Origin: Sediminitomix flava
Lineage (GTDB): Bacteria > Bacteroidota > Bacteroidia > Cytophagales > Flammeovirgaceae
Assembly: GCF_003149185.1 (NCBI RefSeq)
Contig: NZ_QGDO01000004.1
Coordinates: 169,053-204,965, forward strand
Length of the DNA: 35,913 nucleotides
Reading direction: 5' to 3'
Shown here: piece after piece, positions 17,701 to 26,150 of the stretch
Position numbering within the stretch: position 1 is the stretch's first letter
How the letters are laid out: each line of letters opens with the position of its first letter
Notes under the pieces: generated by a model
Seen by the model: the letters and a program-made list of their open reading frames with translations, nothing else
Database searches by the model: none
Told to the model about the DNA's origin: nothing
Made by a program: the position numbers and the translations under genes

Positions 17701-17979
17701 ACTCATAAGTGCAGAAGAGAAGTTAATCCAATACGCAACCTTTTCAACATCGCCAAAGGCTAAGAAAGAAAAGAATCGGTTAATCAATAAATAAAGGGGT
17801 GTTCCTGGAGGGTGAGGTACCATAAGCTTGTATGATACTGCAATAAACTCCGAACAATCCCAGAAACTTGCAGTCTCTTCCATCGTCATCACATAGACGA
17901 TCAGGGAGATTAAAAATACGCTCCAGCCCAACAGATTATTCACCTTGTTGAACTGCTTTTTTGTTAAACTCTGATTCAT
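14776..17979 (-). CDS. DUF2723 family polytopic membrane protein (protein O-mannosyltransferase-like)
   Basis: This 1067-residue protein begins like DUF2723 members: a first helix near 18-34, the acidic loop TASFWDCSEF near 37-46, then PHPPGTPLY near 55-63. The acidic loop plus the proline-rich motif are hallmarks of this GT-C-like family, which is related to protein O-mannosyltransferases. About twelve hydrophobic segments lie in residues 15-330 and 515-640. The C-terminal third is soluble with TPR-like helices (about 880-1060). Bacteroidota glycosylate many periplasmic proteins, and this family is a candidate for that job; the exact donor and acceptor are unknown. It appears to be a single-gene unit ending at the terminator 14715-14752. 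Confidence 0.9.
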   Translation of the reverse strand: MNQSLTKKQFNKVNNLLGWSVFLISLIVYVMTMEETASFWDCSEFIAVSYKLMVPHPPGTPLYLLINRFFSFLAFGDVEKVAYWINFSSALMSALTILFMHWSIVLVGMRFLKPNEKGGQSLKNTLLLMGGGVIGSLIYTFSDSFWFSAVEAEVYAISSFLTAIAFWAVLRIQFIEDEATVNRWILLIAYILGLSIGIHLMILLVIPALALAYYFKKNPNGDLKGSIIALVIGSGILLVVNGAIPGLPVLAGKFEIFFINSMGMPFGSGAFIFTILLIGGVVYGIYYSHKVGNSLMNTAFLSAAFILIGYTSYAVIVIRSNYEPPIDENDPGEDIMSLVSYLKREQYGYRPLIYGPHFMAEQTQARTEKEREAREKDREPVYRMNKEKGIYEIYDYRSTERYYDSKDMMLFPRMYSGQGNHPDLYREWTGLAKGQSPDFFTNLEFFFKYQLGHMYLRYFFWNFVGRDSDEKDAGVMMPFDSKEHKYAMAYQPDGSVGFSQVDLPEELVENKARNNFYMLPFILGLVGMFFHYNRDKRGFWVMTILFVITGIALVVYLNSPPVEPRERDYIYVGSFYVFAMWAGLGVMALADRLGKALSGASAPIAATALCAIVPLIMAASGWSNHNRSNRWHSIDQARNTLASCAPNAILFTGGDNDTFPLWYIQNVEGFRTDVRVAVLSYFSTDWYLNQMRNKEYESDALPFSISEHNYRAGKNDYVPLVPDERAKGGINAKTFVNLVNKNHPMVQVGLSDGSSTAKLLSDTFVLDVDKEKIKSLGAVPKEKEDRIVDKMVWSLRPGRRHIFKNELALLDLIVSSNWERPIYFNNTSSQTIAMDLRKYLQLEGMTFRLMPIVAEQSSDVGEVNTSKMLENVKNFRFREMNNEAVYYDDEYRKFGANTRNNFYRLAEDLYYKDRDEEAKAVMDSILNEIPDKTIPYSFFAPKYVELYHKLGDHEKANEIAETIARRSSQNVNYAAAIRDKSTSSYGRSGLMILQQLAMLYRGSLQAEKERLTLLESAVDRGEDLQLPKEEYNNEVEITKELIKLYTEKEKEYSDKFGEAYKLLYGNR

Positions 17980-18149
17980 GAATTATTTATATTCTCACTT
18001 TTGGAATGTCTACAAAAAATCAGCTAAAGTTAATGCTATTATAGTGGATTACAAATTACCTAATAGCCACAACCAAGGGCGGATGCTGTTAAAAATCTAC
18101 AAAAGAATAGACTATAGACAGATGTTAGTGAGTGGATAGAACTTAAAGT

Positions 18150-18185
18150 AAAAAAGCTACTCCAATTCTAAGTTCGGAGTAGCTT
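18150..18185 (-). terminator. Terminator of the TPR membrane protein gene
   Basis: AAGCTACTCC at 18154-18163 pairs with GGAGTAGCTT at 18176-18185. Read on the minus strand, the stem is followed by TTTTTTACTTT. Confidence 0.85.
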
Positions 18186-18211
18186 CATCAGATTTAGAAT
18201 GGTGCTATTAA

Positions 18212-18940
18212 TTATAGACCTAAACCTGCCAAATATTTTTTAGCATCTCTGCTTTCTGCTGAGTTTGGATACTCTTCGATAAGTGTATTGTAAGTTGCAG
18301 CTGCTGCATCTTTATCACTGTTTGCTTCTTGAGCAAAAGCAAGTTTTTGCAAGTATACAGGAGTGAACTCATCATTACCTTTGTAGTCAGCAGCTTTTTT
18401 GTAGAAAGAGATTGCATCTCCGTAAGCTTGCTTTTCACTATAAGCATCGCCAATCAAAGCATAAGCTCTAGCTTGAACCAAAAGATCGCTTGAGCTGAAT
18501 TTTTCCAATTGAGCAATTGCGTTATCAAACTCACCCAACTTCAAATAAGAAAGCCCTGCATAAAAATGAGCCAAGTTGCCCGCAGGAGTAGAACTAAAGT
18601 CGTCAGCTACAGCTAACAAACCTGAAGTATAGTTTCCATCACCTTCCAATGCTGTTTGAAGAGAATCTTTTTCCATGTAAAAAACAGCCGAAGACAATTC
18701 CGCTTGAGCAGCTTGATCTTGTTTTTCGATGTACATGTTATAACCAAAGTAAGCTACAACTAATACACAAATACCTCCAAGTACTCCCGTAACTAATGAT
18801 TTGTTTTCGTCGAAGAACTTTTGTGTTCTACTTAGTTCTTCTTGAAGAGCCTCAGTAGATTCAATGCTTTTCATAGCTTCTTCAGCAGCTGTTGGCTGGT
18901 GAGGCTGTTGCTTTTGATTATTTTCTTTTTTCTCTTTCAT
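18212..18940 (-). CDS. Single-span membrane TPR protein (YfgM-like)
   Basis: The protein has 242 residues from the chosen ATG at 18938-18940. The reading frame stays open for 18 more codons upstream, but that extension (MWGDGNFLLW and on) is unlike the lysine- and glutamine-rich start usual for these proteins. Order: a charged cytoplasmic N-terminus (about 1-50), one membrane helix (about 52-72) and a periplasmic domain with TPR repeats (from about 125, for example AHFYAGLSYLKLGEFDNAIAQL and ARAYALIGDAYSEKQAYGDAISFYKKA). The topology resembles E. coli YfgM, a periplasmic chaperone partner, but sequence identity cannot be judged by eye. It has its own terminator and a long gene-free upstream region. 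Confidence 0.85.
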   Translation of the reverse strand: MKEKKENNQKQQPHQPTAAEEAMKSIESTEALQEELSRTQKFFDENKSLVTGVLGGICVLVVAYFGYNMYIEKQDQAAQAELSSAVFYMEKDSLQTALEGDGNYTSGLLAVADDFSSTPAGNLAHFYAGLSYLKLGEFDNAIAQLEKFSSSDLLVQARAYALIGDAYSEKQAYGDAISFYKKAADYKGNDEFTPVYLQKLAFAQEANSDKDAAAATYNTLIEEYPNSAESRDAKKYLAGLGL

Positions 18941-19367
18941 AATATTTTCAATTTTGGACGAAATCCAAAGTAAAAAATTTCCGTCCCCCCACATTTAATC
19001 AGAAGAAAAGTACTATAAAGATTTGGTTTTCACCTTTTAACGATTGTTGTTATCTCCTTCCTTTCTTATCAAAGGACAGCTTTACCCTAAAAATTTCATG
19101 GGGTCGGGCTTGTCAGTCCGCTAATTTAAGGGAAATCTCACAAATATCAAGAACGTTCACATACTTATAACTTATCTTGTAAGAATTATAAAATACGTTA
19201 AGCAAAATCAAAATTTCTGAAGACCAAGCAATAACTAATTTTGGCTCAGAAAAAGTTGAATTATTTTATCTTTTTATCTCTTAGGTTTCACGCTTCATAA
19301 AGAGTTTTTTCAATATTTGTAGAAACATAGAAAAACTAGGTCATCCCTTATTCTTTGACGAACTCTT
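18941..19367. other. Divergent intergenic region with a GC-rich structured patch
   Basis: These 427 bp lie between the divergent TPR gene and ddl. No ORF is convincing. A patch at 19085-19132 is much richer in GC than its surroundings and can fold: CCCT (19085-19088) with AGGG (19129-19132) as the outer stem, and CGGGCT (19105-19110) with AGTCCG (19115-19120) as an inner hairpin with a TGTC loop. No exact TAnnTTTG box was found; AATATTTG near 19312 is one base off. Confidence 0.45.
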
Positions 19368-20342
19368 ATGAAAAAGACGATTGCAGTCGCTATGGGCGGC
19401 TATTCTTCTGAATACCAAATTTCAATTAATAGTGGTAATGTGGTTTATGAATCTTTAGACCGCAATTTATTTGAAGCATACCGTGTCATTATTGAGCTTA
19501 AAAGCTGGTATGTTTTGTTGGATGATAATTCAAAAATTGAAATTGATAAAAACGATTTTGGCTTTGAATATCAAGGTAAGAAAATCACTTTTGATGGCGT
19601 ATTCAATGCAATCCATGGCACACCTGGTGAAGATGGCAAACTAGTGGGCTATTTCGATATGCTCAATATTCCTTATACTTCTTGCCTTCCGTTTGAAGCT
19701 GCACTTACTTTCAATAAAAGAGAATGTAATGCTGTCGCGAAACAATATGAGATTCCTGTAGCCGAATCAGTATTCCTTTCTAGCGATATGGAAATCAAGA
19801 CAGATGAAATTATAGAGAAAGTTGGACTTCCGTGCTTCGTAAAACCAAACAGAGCAGGTTCTTCATTTGGAATTAGTAAGGTAAAAACCGAAGCAGAGCT
19901 TTTGCCCGCAATCCACTTAGCTCTGAAAGAAGATTCTCAGATTTTGATTGAAAGCTTCTTAGAAGGAACAGAAGTTTCTGTGGGTACAATGCGAAAAGAT
20001 GGAGAAGTGTTGGTACTTCCTATCACTGAAATCCGTTCTGAAAATGAGTTTTTCGACTACGAAGCGAAATACGAAGGAAAATCTCAAGAAATAACACCTG
20101 CTGAAATTTCAGATGTACAAACGGCTGCAGTTCGTGAATTAGCTGCTAAAGTCTATCAATCTTTAAATCTGAAAGGCTTTGTGCGCACAGATTTCATTAT
20201 CGTAAAAGATCAACCTTATTTATTGGAAGTAAATACAATACCAGGTTTATCAAGAGCCAGTATCATTCCTCAACAAGTCAATGAAATGGGAATGACTTTA
20301 ACAGAATTTTTCACAGGAGCCTTACAAGCAATTTTAGCTTAA
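19368..20342 (+). CDS. ddl: D-alanine--D-alanine ligase
   Basis: This cytoplasmic ATP-grasp enzyme of 324 residues joins two D-alanines for the peptidoglycan stem peptide. Features are an N-terminal GGYSSEYQISINSG segment, HGTPGEDGKLVGYFD near 84-98, the ATP-binding VKPNRAGSSFGISKV near 158-172, and metal-binding and product-site residues in the LLEVNTIPGLSRASIIPQQ stretch near 288-306. Length and motif order are normal. It heads the cluster ddl, PASTA, PBP1A and gldB; the next gene starts 73 bp later with no terminator between, so ddl and the PASTA gene are probably one transcript. Confidence 0.96.
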   Translation: MKKTIAVAMGGYSSEYQISINSGNVVYESLDRNLFEAYRVIIELKSWYVLLDDNSKIEIDKNDFGFEYQGKKITFDGVFNAIHGTPGEDGKLVGYFDMLNIPYTSCLPFEAALTFNKRECNAVAKQYEIPVAESVFLSSDMEIKTDEIIEKVGLPCFVKPNRAGSSFGISKVKTEAELLPAIHLALKEDSQILIESFLEGTEVSVGTMRKDGEVLVLPITEIRSENEFFDYEAKYEGKSQEITPAEISDVQTAAVRELAAKVYQSLNLKGFVRTDFIIVKDQPYLLEVNTIPGLSRASIIPQQVNEMGMTLTEFFTGALQAILA

Positions 20343-20415
20343 AAGAAGAAAAAGGATTACTTTTGAACGAAGAGTGTAAATCACTCGACTTATATCGAAT
20401 TCAAGAATTGAGATT

Positions 20416-21237
20416 ATGTTAGATAAATTCAAAGAAAACTCTCCTTTATCGCTGGTACTTAACATTGTCATTATGTCTGTGATTGGGGGAGCCGTAATTT
20501 GGGGCTTTTTCAACGTTTTTTTACCAAGTGTAACTGACCACGGCGAAACTATTAAAGTTCCAGACGTGGACAGCCTTAGCTATGATCAAGCTATTTCTGA
20601 GCTACAACAAGCAGGTTTGCGTTTTGAAATTGAAGATTCTTCAGCCAATAACTACAACCCTGATTTACCTCCTATGACGGTACTTTCTCACACACCGACT
20701 CCTGGTGCTAAAGTGAAAAACAATCGTCGTATTTATCTAACGTTGAATCCTACAAATCCACCGATTATCAATATGCCGCAAATTTTAGGAAGTGGTTCTT
20801 CTTTAAAAAATGCCTATGTATTGCTTGAAAATTCAGATTTGAGAATCGGACGCATTAAACGTGTACCTGACTATGTCATTTCTGGCGGTGAGAAAAAAGC
20901 GATTGGTATCAACAACATCCTAAAAGTATTTGTGGATGGTGAAGAAGTTACTGAGCAACAAATTTTGGAAGGATATAAAATCTCTAAAGGAGCTTCAGTT
21001 GATCTAGAAGTAGGTGACGGTCTTGGTGGCGCTAAAGGCGTAGTACCTAATGTCTATGGCTTAAGCGAGCGTGAAGCAAAAAGAGAAATTGTAGGTGCTG
21101 GATTTAGTTTAGGAAAAATCAGAGTAGTAAAAGCAGATGAAAATGTTGACTCTGGTTCTGTAATCCGTCAAAGTCCTCATTCAGACAGTGGTGAATTCCG
21201 CTACGGATCAAGAGTTCAACTTTGGGTTGCTGAATAA
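20416..21237 (+). CDS. PASTA-domain membrane protein
   Basis: The 273-residue protein has a short cytoplasmic N-terminus, one membrane helix (about 12-38) and three PASTA repeats outside the membrane, roughly 46-117, 118-197 and 211-273 (VPDVDSLSYDQAISELQQAG, then NMPQILGSGSSLKNAYVLLE, then VPNVYGLSEREAKREIVGAG). PASTA domains bind peptidoglycan or beta-lactam-like stem peptides. There is no kinase or transpeptidase domain here, unlike PknB or PBP2x, and such stand-alone PASTA proteins are common beside ddl in Bacteroidota. It is likely co-transcribed with ddl and ends at a strong terminator. Confidence 0.92.
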   Translation: MLDKFKENSPLSLVLNIVIMSVIGGAVIWGFFNVFLPSVTDHGETIKVPDVDSLSYDQAISELQQAGLRFEIEDSSANNYNPDLPPMTVLSHTPTPGAKVKNNRRIYLTLNPTNPPIINMPQILGSGSSLKNAYVLLENSDLRIGRIKRVPDYVISGGEKKAIGINNILKVFVDGEEVTEQQILEGYKISKGASVDLEVGDGLGGAKGVVPNVYGLSEREAKREIVGAGFSLGKIRVVKADENVDSGSVIRQSPHSDSGEFRYGSRVQLWVAE

Positions 21238-21270
21238 ACTCTTAATCAGCATATTCAAATTTTCATATTT

Positions 21271-21310
21271 AAGGGGCTATCTCATTTTGTTAATGAGGTA
21301 GCCTTTTTTT
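21271..21310 (+). terminator. Terminator after the ddl-PASTA unit
   Basis: GGCTATCTCATT (21275-21286) pairs with AATGAGGTAGCC (21292-21303), one wobble, followed by T7. It implies that the PBP1A gene has its own promoter. Confidence 0.9.
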
Positions 21311-21397
21311 GTATCAAATAGCCCTTCCGATTTTTTAATTTTTTATAAAAGATGGCTTAGCTAAGTTTTTGAATATCCGAAGCTTCTATTTTTTCCT

Positions 21398-21405
21398 TAC
21401 TTTTG
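21398..21405 (+). promoter_or_regulatory. Candidate -7 box of the PBP1A gene
   Basis: TACTTTTG matches TAnnTTTG exactly and lies 24 bp before the ATG at 21429, just after the terminator of the preceding unit. The nearest upstream TTG is 26 bp away, longer than usual. If used, the leader would be very short. Confidence 0.45.
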
Positions 21406-21428
21406 TCCAATAGATAGGTGTGATCATT

Positions 21429-23804
21429 ATGATGAGAATATATAAGCGTATCCTTGAATTACCCATGAAGGATAGAATAAAATGGGGTACAATTCTAGGG
21501 TTAAGTACAGTATTACTGGTTTGTGTGCTTTTTGTAGTTTCCGTTTTTGCAGGTGTTTTCGGGAAATTGCCAACTAAAAAAGAATTGGCAAATATCGATA
21601 ACCAAGAAGCTTCTGAAGTTTTTGCCGTTGGCGGAGAATTACTTGGTCGATATTATGTACAAGAAAGAAGTCACGTAGCTTACGAGGACATTTCTCCGTA
21701 TGTAATTGAGGCTCTGATTGCTACAGAAGATAGCCGTTTTTTGGAGCACGAAGGTGTTGACTACCAAAGCTGGTTACGAGTGGTTTTTAAAACAATCTTA
21801 CTCGGAGACCGTAGCTCAGGTGGTGGTTCTACCCTATCTCAACAACTTGTGAAAAACCTATACCCTAGAGATGTTAGCTCTAGCATGGATTTACTTGCGC
21901 ATAAGCTAAAAGAATCTATCATCGCTACTCGTCTGGAAGACATCTATTCTAAGAATGAAATCATCACGCTCTATCTAAATACGGTTCCTTTTAGTGATAA
22001 TACCTTCGGAATTAAAACTGCTTCACACAAATTCTTTAGCTGTGAGCCAAAAGATCTTAAAATTGAAGAAGCGGCTGTTTTGGTAGGTATGCTAAAAGCC
22101 AACTACTCTTACAATCCTCGTCTTTTTCCTGAGAAATCACAACATCGTAGAAATGTGGTTTTGGAGCAAATGGAAAAAGCTGGCTTCATCAGTATCACAA
22201 GATGTAACGAACTAAAAACCAAGAAGCTTAAACTCAATTATCAAGTCATTGATAATAACAACGGGCTTGCGACATATTTCAGAGAGCATATCCGAAAAGA
22301 GCTTCTTGATAAACTAAAGGATATTGAAGCTAAAACAGGGAAAAGCTATAACCTTTATACCGATGGCTTAAAAATTAGAACATCTATTGATTACCAACTT
22401 CAGACTTATGCGGAATCAGCCATGAAAAAGCATATGACTGAGTTACAGGAGATTTTCAATCGTCATTGGAAGTATAAAAACCCTTGGACACAAGAAATTC
22501 TAGATAACGAAGTACAGAAATCTGCCCACTATCAAGCATTGCTAGAAAAAGGTCTAGATGAAACTGAAATGTTCAAGGAGCTTAATAAAGAGCTTCGTAT
22601 TGAAGTGTTCACTCATGAAGGAACAAAAGAAGAATTACTTAGCCCCATCGACTCTATCAGACATTATCTCAAATTCTTGAATATGGGAATGATGAGTATG
22701 GATCCTGAAACAGGCTATGTCAAAACTTGGGTTGGGGGGATAGACCACAGACATTGGAAAATAGATCACGTAAAGCAATTGAAGAGACAAGTAGGTTCTA
22801 CATTCAAACCTTTTGTTTATGCTACTGCCCTCGAAAGTGGAATTGCACCATGTAAATTCATTTCCAATGAAAGTGTTGCTTATGAAGAATATGATAATTG
22901 GAAGCCTGCAAATGCCAATGGTAAAGATGAAGGTTTTTACTCTTTGAAAGGAGCTTTAGCCAATTCTGTAAATACGGTTTCGGTAAAAACAATATTGGAA
23001 GCTGGTGTACCAGAAACTATTGATTTAGCAAATGAAATGGGCGTTCAGATCAATAAAAAGAAGATGCAAGACTCTCCATCTATCGCTCTTGGTACAGCAG
23101 AACTTTCTCTTTTCGACCTTGTAACAGCCTACTGTACTTTTGCCAATGGTGGTTATAAAGTTACGCCACAGTATATTTTATCTATTGAAGATGAAGATGG
23201 AAATGTATTGTACGAAGCTCCCGAAGCTGAAAAAGGAGAAAGGGTAATCTCTCAAAACACTGCACAATTGATGCAGCAAATGCTTAAAGGTGTAGTTGAA
23301 AGAGGTACAGCTCAGAGTCTGTCTTCAAGATATGGACTGCGAAATGACTTAGGTGGAAAAACAGGTACCACACAATCAAATACCGACGGTTGGTTTATGG
23401 CTATTTCGCCAAACCTAGTAACAGGTACTTGGGTTGGAAATGATATCCCTGCTATTCACTTCAGAAGTACCGCATTAGGACAAGGAGCAAAAACTGCCCT
23501 ACCTATTTTTGCATTGTACATGAAAGAAATCAATGCAGACCCTACTTTTAAAAACATCTCTTATGCCAAATTCCCTCAGCCTTCAGAGAAGCAAAGTGAG
23601 TTATTGGCTTGTGAAGATTTCTTATTAGAAGACCCTAATGACGAAGGAAATGTATTGACTCGTATTTTCATGTCTAACCCCGAATTGAAATACAAAAGGG
23701 AGCTTCAAAAAGAGAAACGTAAGCAAAAGAGAGAAGAACGAAAGAAAAACAAAAAAGGGCTTTTCGGTATTTTCAAGAAGAAAGATAAAAATTCAGACGA
23801 ATAA
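21429..23804 (+). CDS. Bifunctional penicillin-binding protein 1A (transglycosylase/transpeptidase)
   Basis: The protein has 791 residues from ATG 21429 (a GTG at 21420 and an ATG at 21432 are alternatives). A short cytoplasmic tail and one membrane helix (about 20-42) precede a GT51 glycosyltransferase domain with ATEDSRFLEHEGVD, GSTLSQQLVKNLYPR and RLEDIYSKNEIITLYLN. A transpeptidase domain follows with the active-site serine in VGSTFKPFVYA, the second motif S-V-N in LANSVNTVSV and the KTG box in LGGKTGTTQSNTDGW. The C-terminus is an odd run of about 45 residues dominated by lysine, arginine and glutamate. It polymerises and cross-links peptidoglycan at the inner membrane. The upstream ddl and PASTA genes supply precursor synthesis and a peptidoglycan-binding partner. 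Confidence 0.95.
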   Translation: MMRIYKRILELPMKDRIKWGTILGLSTVLLVCVLFVVSVFAGVFGKLPTKKELANIDNQEASEVFAVGGELLGRYYVQERSHVAYEDISPYVIEALIATEDSRFLEHEGVDYQSWLRVVFKTILLGDRSSGGGSTLSQQLVKNLYPRDVSSSMDLLAHKLKESIIATRLEDIYSKNEIITLYLNTVPFSDNTFGIKTASHKFFSCEPKDLKIEEAAVLVGMLKANYSYNPRLFPEKSQHRRNVVLEQMEKAGFISITRCNELKTKKLKLNYQVIDNNNGLATYFREHIRKELLDKLKDIEAKTGKSYNLYTDGLKIRTSIDYQLQTYAESAMKKHMTELQEIFNRHWKYKNPWTQEILDNEVQKSAHYQALLEKGLDETEMFKELNKELRIEVFTHEGTKEELLSPIDSIRHYLKFLNMGMMSMDPETGYVKTWVGGIDHRHWKIDHVKQLKRQVGSTFKPFVYATALESGIAPCKFISNESVAYEEYDNWKPANANGKDEGFYSLKGALANSVNTVSVKTILEAGVPETIDLANEMGVQINKKKMQDSPSIALGTAELSLFDLVTAYCTFANGGYKVTPQYILSIEDEDGNVLYEAPEAEKGERVISQNTAQLMQQMLKGVVERGTAQSLSSRYGLRNDLGGKTGTTQSNTDGWFMAISPNLVTGTWVGNDIPAIHFRSTALGQGAKTALPIFALYMKEINADPTFKNISYAKFPQPSEKQSELLACEDFLLEDPNDEGNVLTRIFMSNPELKYKRELQKEKRKQKREERKKNKKGLFGIFKKKDKNSDE

Positions 23805-23868
23805 CAAGTCTACAACTTGGCTTGGTTTTGGTTTTATTTCGACGATAAAATAATCGTATCAATTTTTT

Positions 23869-24879
23869 ATGAGAACAGGAATTTATGTGTTGTGGCTTAT
23901 TAGCCTTTTGGGATTGTTTTCTTGTGGGAATGATGTAGATAAAATTCCCGATATATCAGATATAAAAGTAGACGTTCAGATCAGAAGATTAGAAAGAGAA
24001 ATCTTCTCGCTAAATGGGAAAGAGGACATACGAAAGTACCTCAACAATAACCCAGTTTTGGCTAGAGATCTTTTTCTGACCAATCGATTCCCCCCAGAAC
24101 AAATTGTTCATCAGTTGGATGCCTTTCTGAATTACACTTACAATGATACGCTTTATCAAGAAGTTCAGATGGCTTTTCCTAATACTAAAAGATTGGAGTC
24201 TGAGATTGCCGAATTATATAAATACATCAAATATTATTTTCCAGATTTCAAAGAATTACCTGTTTATACAGTAGTTTCTGGCTTCGGTAATTTTGGTTTC
24301 GGAAATGATATTCACATTTCACCAAGCGGAATCTATATTGGCTTAGATTACTTTGCAGGAAATGAAACATCTTACCGCCCAGAGGTTCCTGGTTATATTC
24401 TGAAAAGGTATCATCCAGAGTACATTACACCAACAATTGCACAGCATTTATCTTCGAGTTTTATTAAACAAGGAGAAGGACAAACCATGTTGGACGAAAT
24501 GATTTTGTATGGAAAAGCACATTATTTCACAGACAAGGTTCTTCCTACCGTAAACGACTCTCTCAAATGGGGATATTCAGGACAAGAATTGGCAGGCTGT
24601 TACCACAACGAAGGAAAAATATATGCACACTTCGTTGATCAAAACCTTCTTTTTGAGTCCAATCATTTCAAAAAGAGAAAATATATAGCCGAAAGACCTC
24701 ATGTAAATGAAATTGATAAAGAATGCCCTGGTCGAATTGGTCAGTGGTTGGGAATGAGAATTGTAGAGAGCTACGCTCAAAAACATTCTAATGAATCATT
24801 GGCGCAAGTGCTCGTTGAAGAAGATGCTCAAAGCTTCTTTCAAAGATCATATTACAGACCTGAGAAGAAAAAGAAATAG
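23869..24879 (+). CDS. gldB: Gliding motility lipoprotein GldB
   Basis: The 336-residue protein has a lipoprotein signal (hydrophobic core, then LFSC with the lipidated Cys19). The body matches GldB: an early VDVQIRRLEREIF segment, FPDFKELPVYTVVSGFGNFGFGNDIHISPSGIYIGLDYF across about 123-162 (read as adjoining segments) and a later GRIGQWLGMRIVESY near the C-terminus. In Flavobacterium, GldB is an inner-membrane or periplasmic lipoprotein required for gliding and type IX secretion. It lies 65 bp after PBP1A with no clear terminator between, so the two may be co-transcribed. gldC, often adjacent elsewhere, is absent. Confidence 0.92.
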   Translation: MRTGIYVLWLISLLGLFSCGNDVDKIPDISDIKVDVQIRRLEREIFSLNGKEDIRKYLNNNPVLARDLFLTNRFPPEQIVHQLDAFLNYTYNDTLYQEVQMAFPNTKRLESEIAELYKYIKYYFPDFKELPVYTVVSGFGNFGFGNDIHISPSGIYIGLDYFAGNETSYRPEVPGYILKRYHPEYITPTIAQHLSSSFIKQGEGQTMLDEMILYGKAHYFTDKVLPTVNDSLKWGYSGQELAGCYHNEGKIYAHFVDQNLLFESNHFKKRKYIAERPHVNEIDKECPGRIGQWLGMRIVESYAQKHSNESLAQVLVEEDAQSFFQRSYYRPEKKKK

Positions 24880-24900
24880 ATAGCAATAGCTTAACTACAC

Positions 24901-24994
24901 AACTGCTGCTTCAATACCATTAATTAGAATTCAACAGAGATAGACCTAAAAACTGTTGAAAACTGATGAGAAAGGTATAGAAGCAGCAGTTTTT
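24901..24994 (+). terminator. Nested two-tier hairpin terminator after gldB
   Basis: An 18-nt arm at 24901-24918 (starting AACTGCTGCTTC) pairs with 24974-24991, one mismatch, and is followed by T5. Inside it, TTCAACAG (24930-24937) pairs perfectly with CTGTTGAA (24953-24960). It is far more elaborate than the other terminators here. Confidence 0.82.
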
Positions 24995-25071
24995 CTTTCT
25001 ATCAACTGAAAGAACGAAAGTCAAGAGTTGCCTGTTCGGGAGGTGAGTTTATTTAACCAAACACTCCCAAT

Positions 25072-26070
25072 ATGAAAGCAATAGGTGTAAGAACAATTGA
25101 CGGTAAAAATCAATTTATAGACTTTGAAACCGCAAAACCTAATCCATCAGGTCATGAACTTCTCGTTGAAATAAAAGCTATCGCGATAAACCCAGTAGAC
25201 TACAAAGTTTTTGACAGACCTGTTCCCGAAGAAAATGAACCTACAATTTTAGGTTGGGACGCCACAGGAACCGTTATTGAGGTAGGAGAAAAAGTCACCT
25301 TATTCAAAAAAGGAGATGAAGTTTTTTATGCTGGAGATATCACCAAACCAGGTTGCTATGCTCAGTTTCAATTGATCGATGAACGAATCACAGGTTTTAA
25401 ACCAAAATCTATTTCTGAAATTGAAGCAGCAGCACTCCCACTTACTAGTATCACTGCTTATGAAGCTATTTTTGACCGTCTTGGCATCAAAGAAAATGGT
25501 GAAGAAGGAAAATCAATTCTCATTATTGGAGGTGCAGGAGGTGTAGGTTCTATTGCGACTCAAATCGCTAAAAAAATGACCAAACTGAAAGTACTCTCTA
25601 CTGCATCTAGAGAAGATACTATTGAATGGTGTAAAAATATGGGAGCTGATCATGTTGTTAATCATCATGATTTGATCGCTAGTGTTCGAGCAACTGGATT
25701 TCAACATGTCAATTATATCTTACAATTCAATAATACTGCACTACACTGGGATAACATGATTGAGCTTATAGCTCCTCAAGGAAAAATTTGCTCTATCGTT
25801 GAAACTCCCGAAAAAATAGATTTGACAAAAGGAAAAAGCAAAAGCTTTACTTTCGCTTGGGAGCTGATGTTTACGCGTTCGATGTTTCAGACCGATGATA
25901 TGATTGAGCAGTATAACTTATTGAACAAAGTTGCTGAGTTGGTAGATAAGGGCGAAATCAAAACAACGCTAAATACTTCTTTTGAAGGTTTTAATATCGA
26001 AAACCTCGAAAAAGCCCATGAAATACAACGGTCTGGAAAAGCAATAGGGAAAATTGGAATTCAGTTCTAA
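25072..26070 (+). CDS. MDR-family NADPH-dependent quinone/alkene reductase-like enzyme
   Basis: The 332-residue protein has the GroES-like N-terminal domain (AINPVDYKVFDRPVP near 43-57, LGWDATGTVIEVGEKV near 62-77) and a Rossmann domain with GGAGGVGSIATQIAK near 154-168. It lacks the cysteine cluster of the structural zinc and the usual catalytic zinc ligands, so despite the family name (zinc-type alcohol dehydrogenase-like) it is more likely a zinc-free quinone or enone reductase. The substrate is unknown. It is convergent with the double OYE gene, and both may handle reactive alkenes or quinones; that link is inference. Confidence 0.87.
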   Translation: MKAIGVRTIDGKNQFIDFETAKPNPSGHELLVEIKAIAINPVDYKVFDRPVPEENEPTILGWDATGTVIEVGEKVTLFKKGDEVFYAGDITKPGCYAQFQLIDERITGFKPKSISEIEAAALPLTSITAYEAIFDRLGIKENGEEGKSILIIGGAGGVGSIATQIAKKMTKLKVLSTASREDTIEWCKNMGADHVVNHHDLIASVRATGFQHVNYILQFNNTALHWDNMIELIAPQGKICSIVETPEKIDLTKGKSKSFTFAWELMFTRSMFQTDDMIEQYNLLNKVAELVDKGEIKTTLNTSFEGFNIENLEKAHEIQRSGKAIGKIGIQF

Positions 26071-26084
26071 ACTCATTTATACAA

Positions 26085-26122
26085 AAAAACCGCCTTCGCT
26101 CAATAAAGAGGAAGGCGGTTTC
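26085..26122. terminator. Bidirectional terminator
   Basis: AAACCGCCTTC pairs perfectly with GAAGGCGGTTT around a 13-nt loop. The A7 before it gives T7 on the minus strand, serving the OYE gene best, and the plus strand also ends here. Confidence 0.88.
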
Positions 26123-26150
26123 AAACTATCTACATCTGCCTAAGAAGCAA

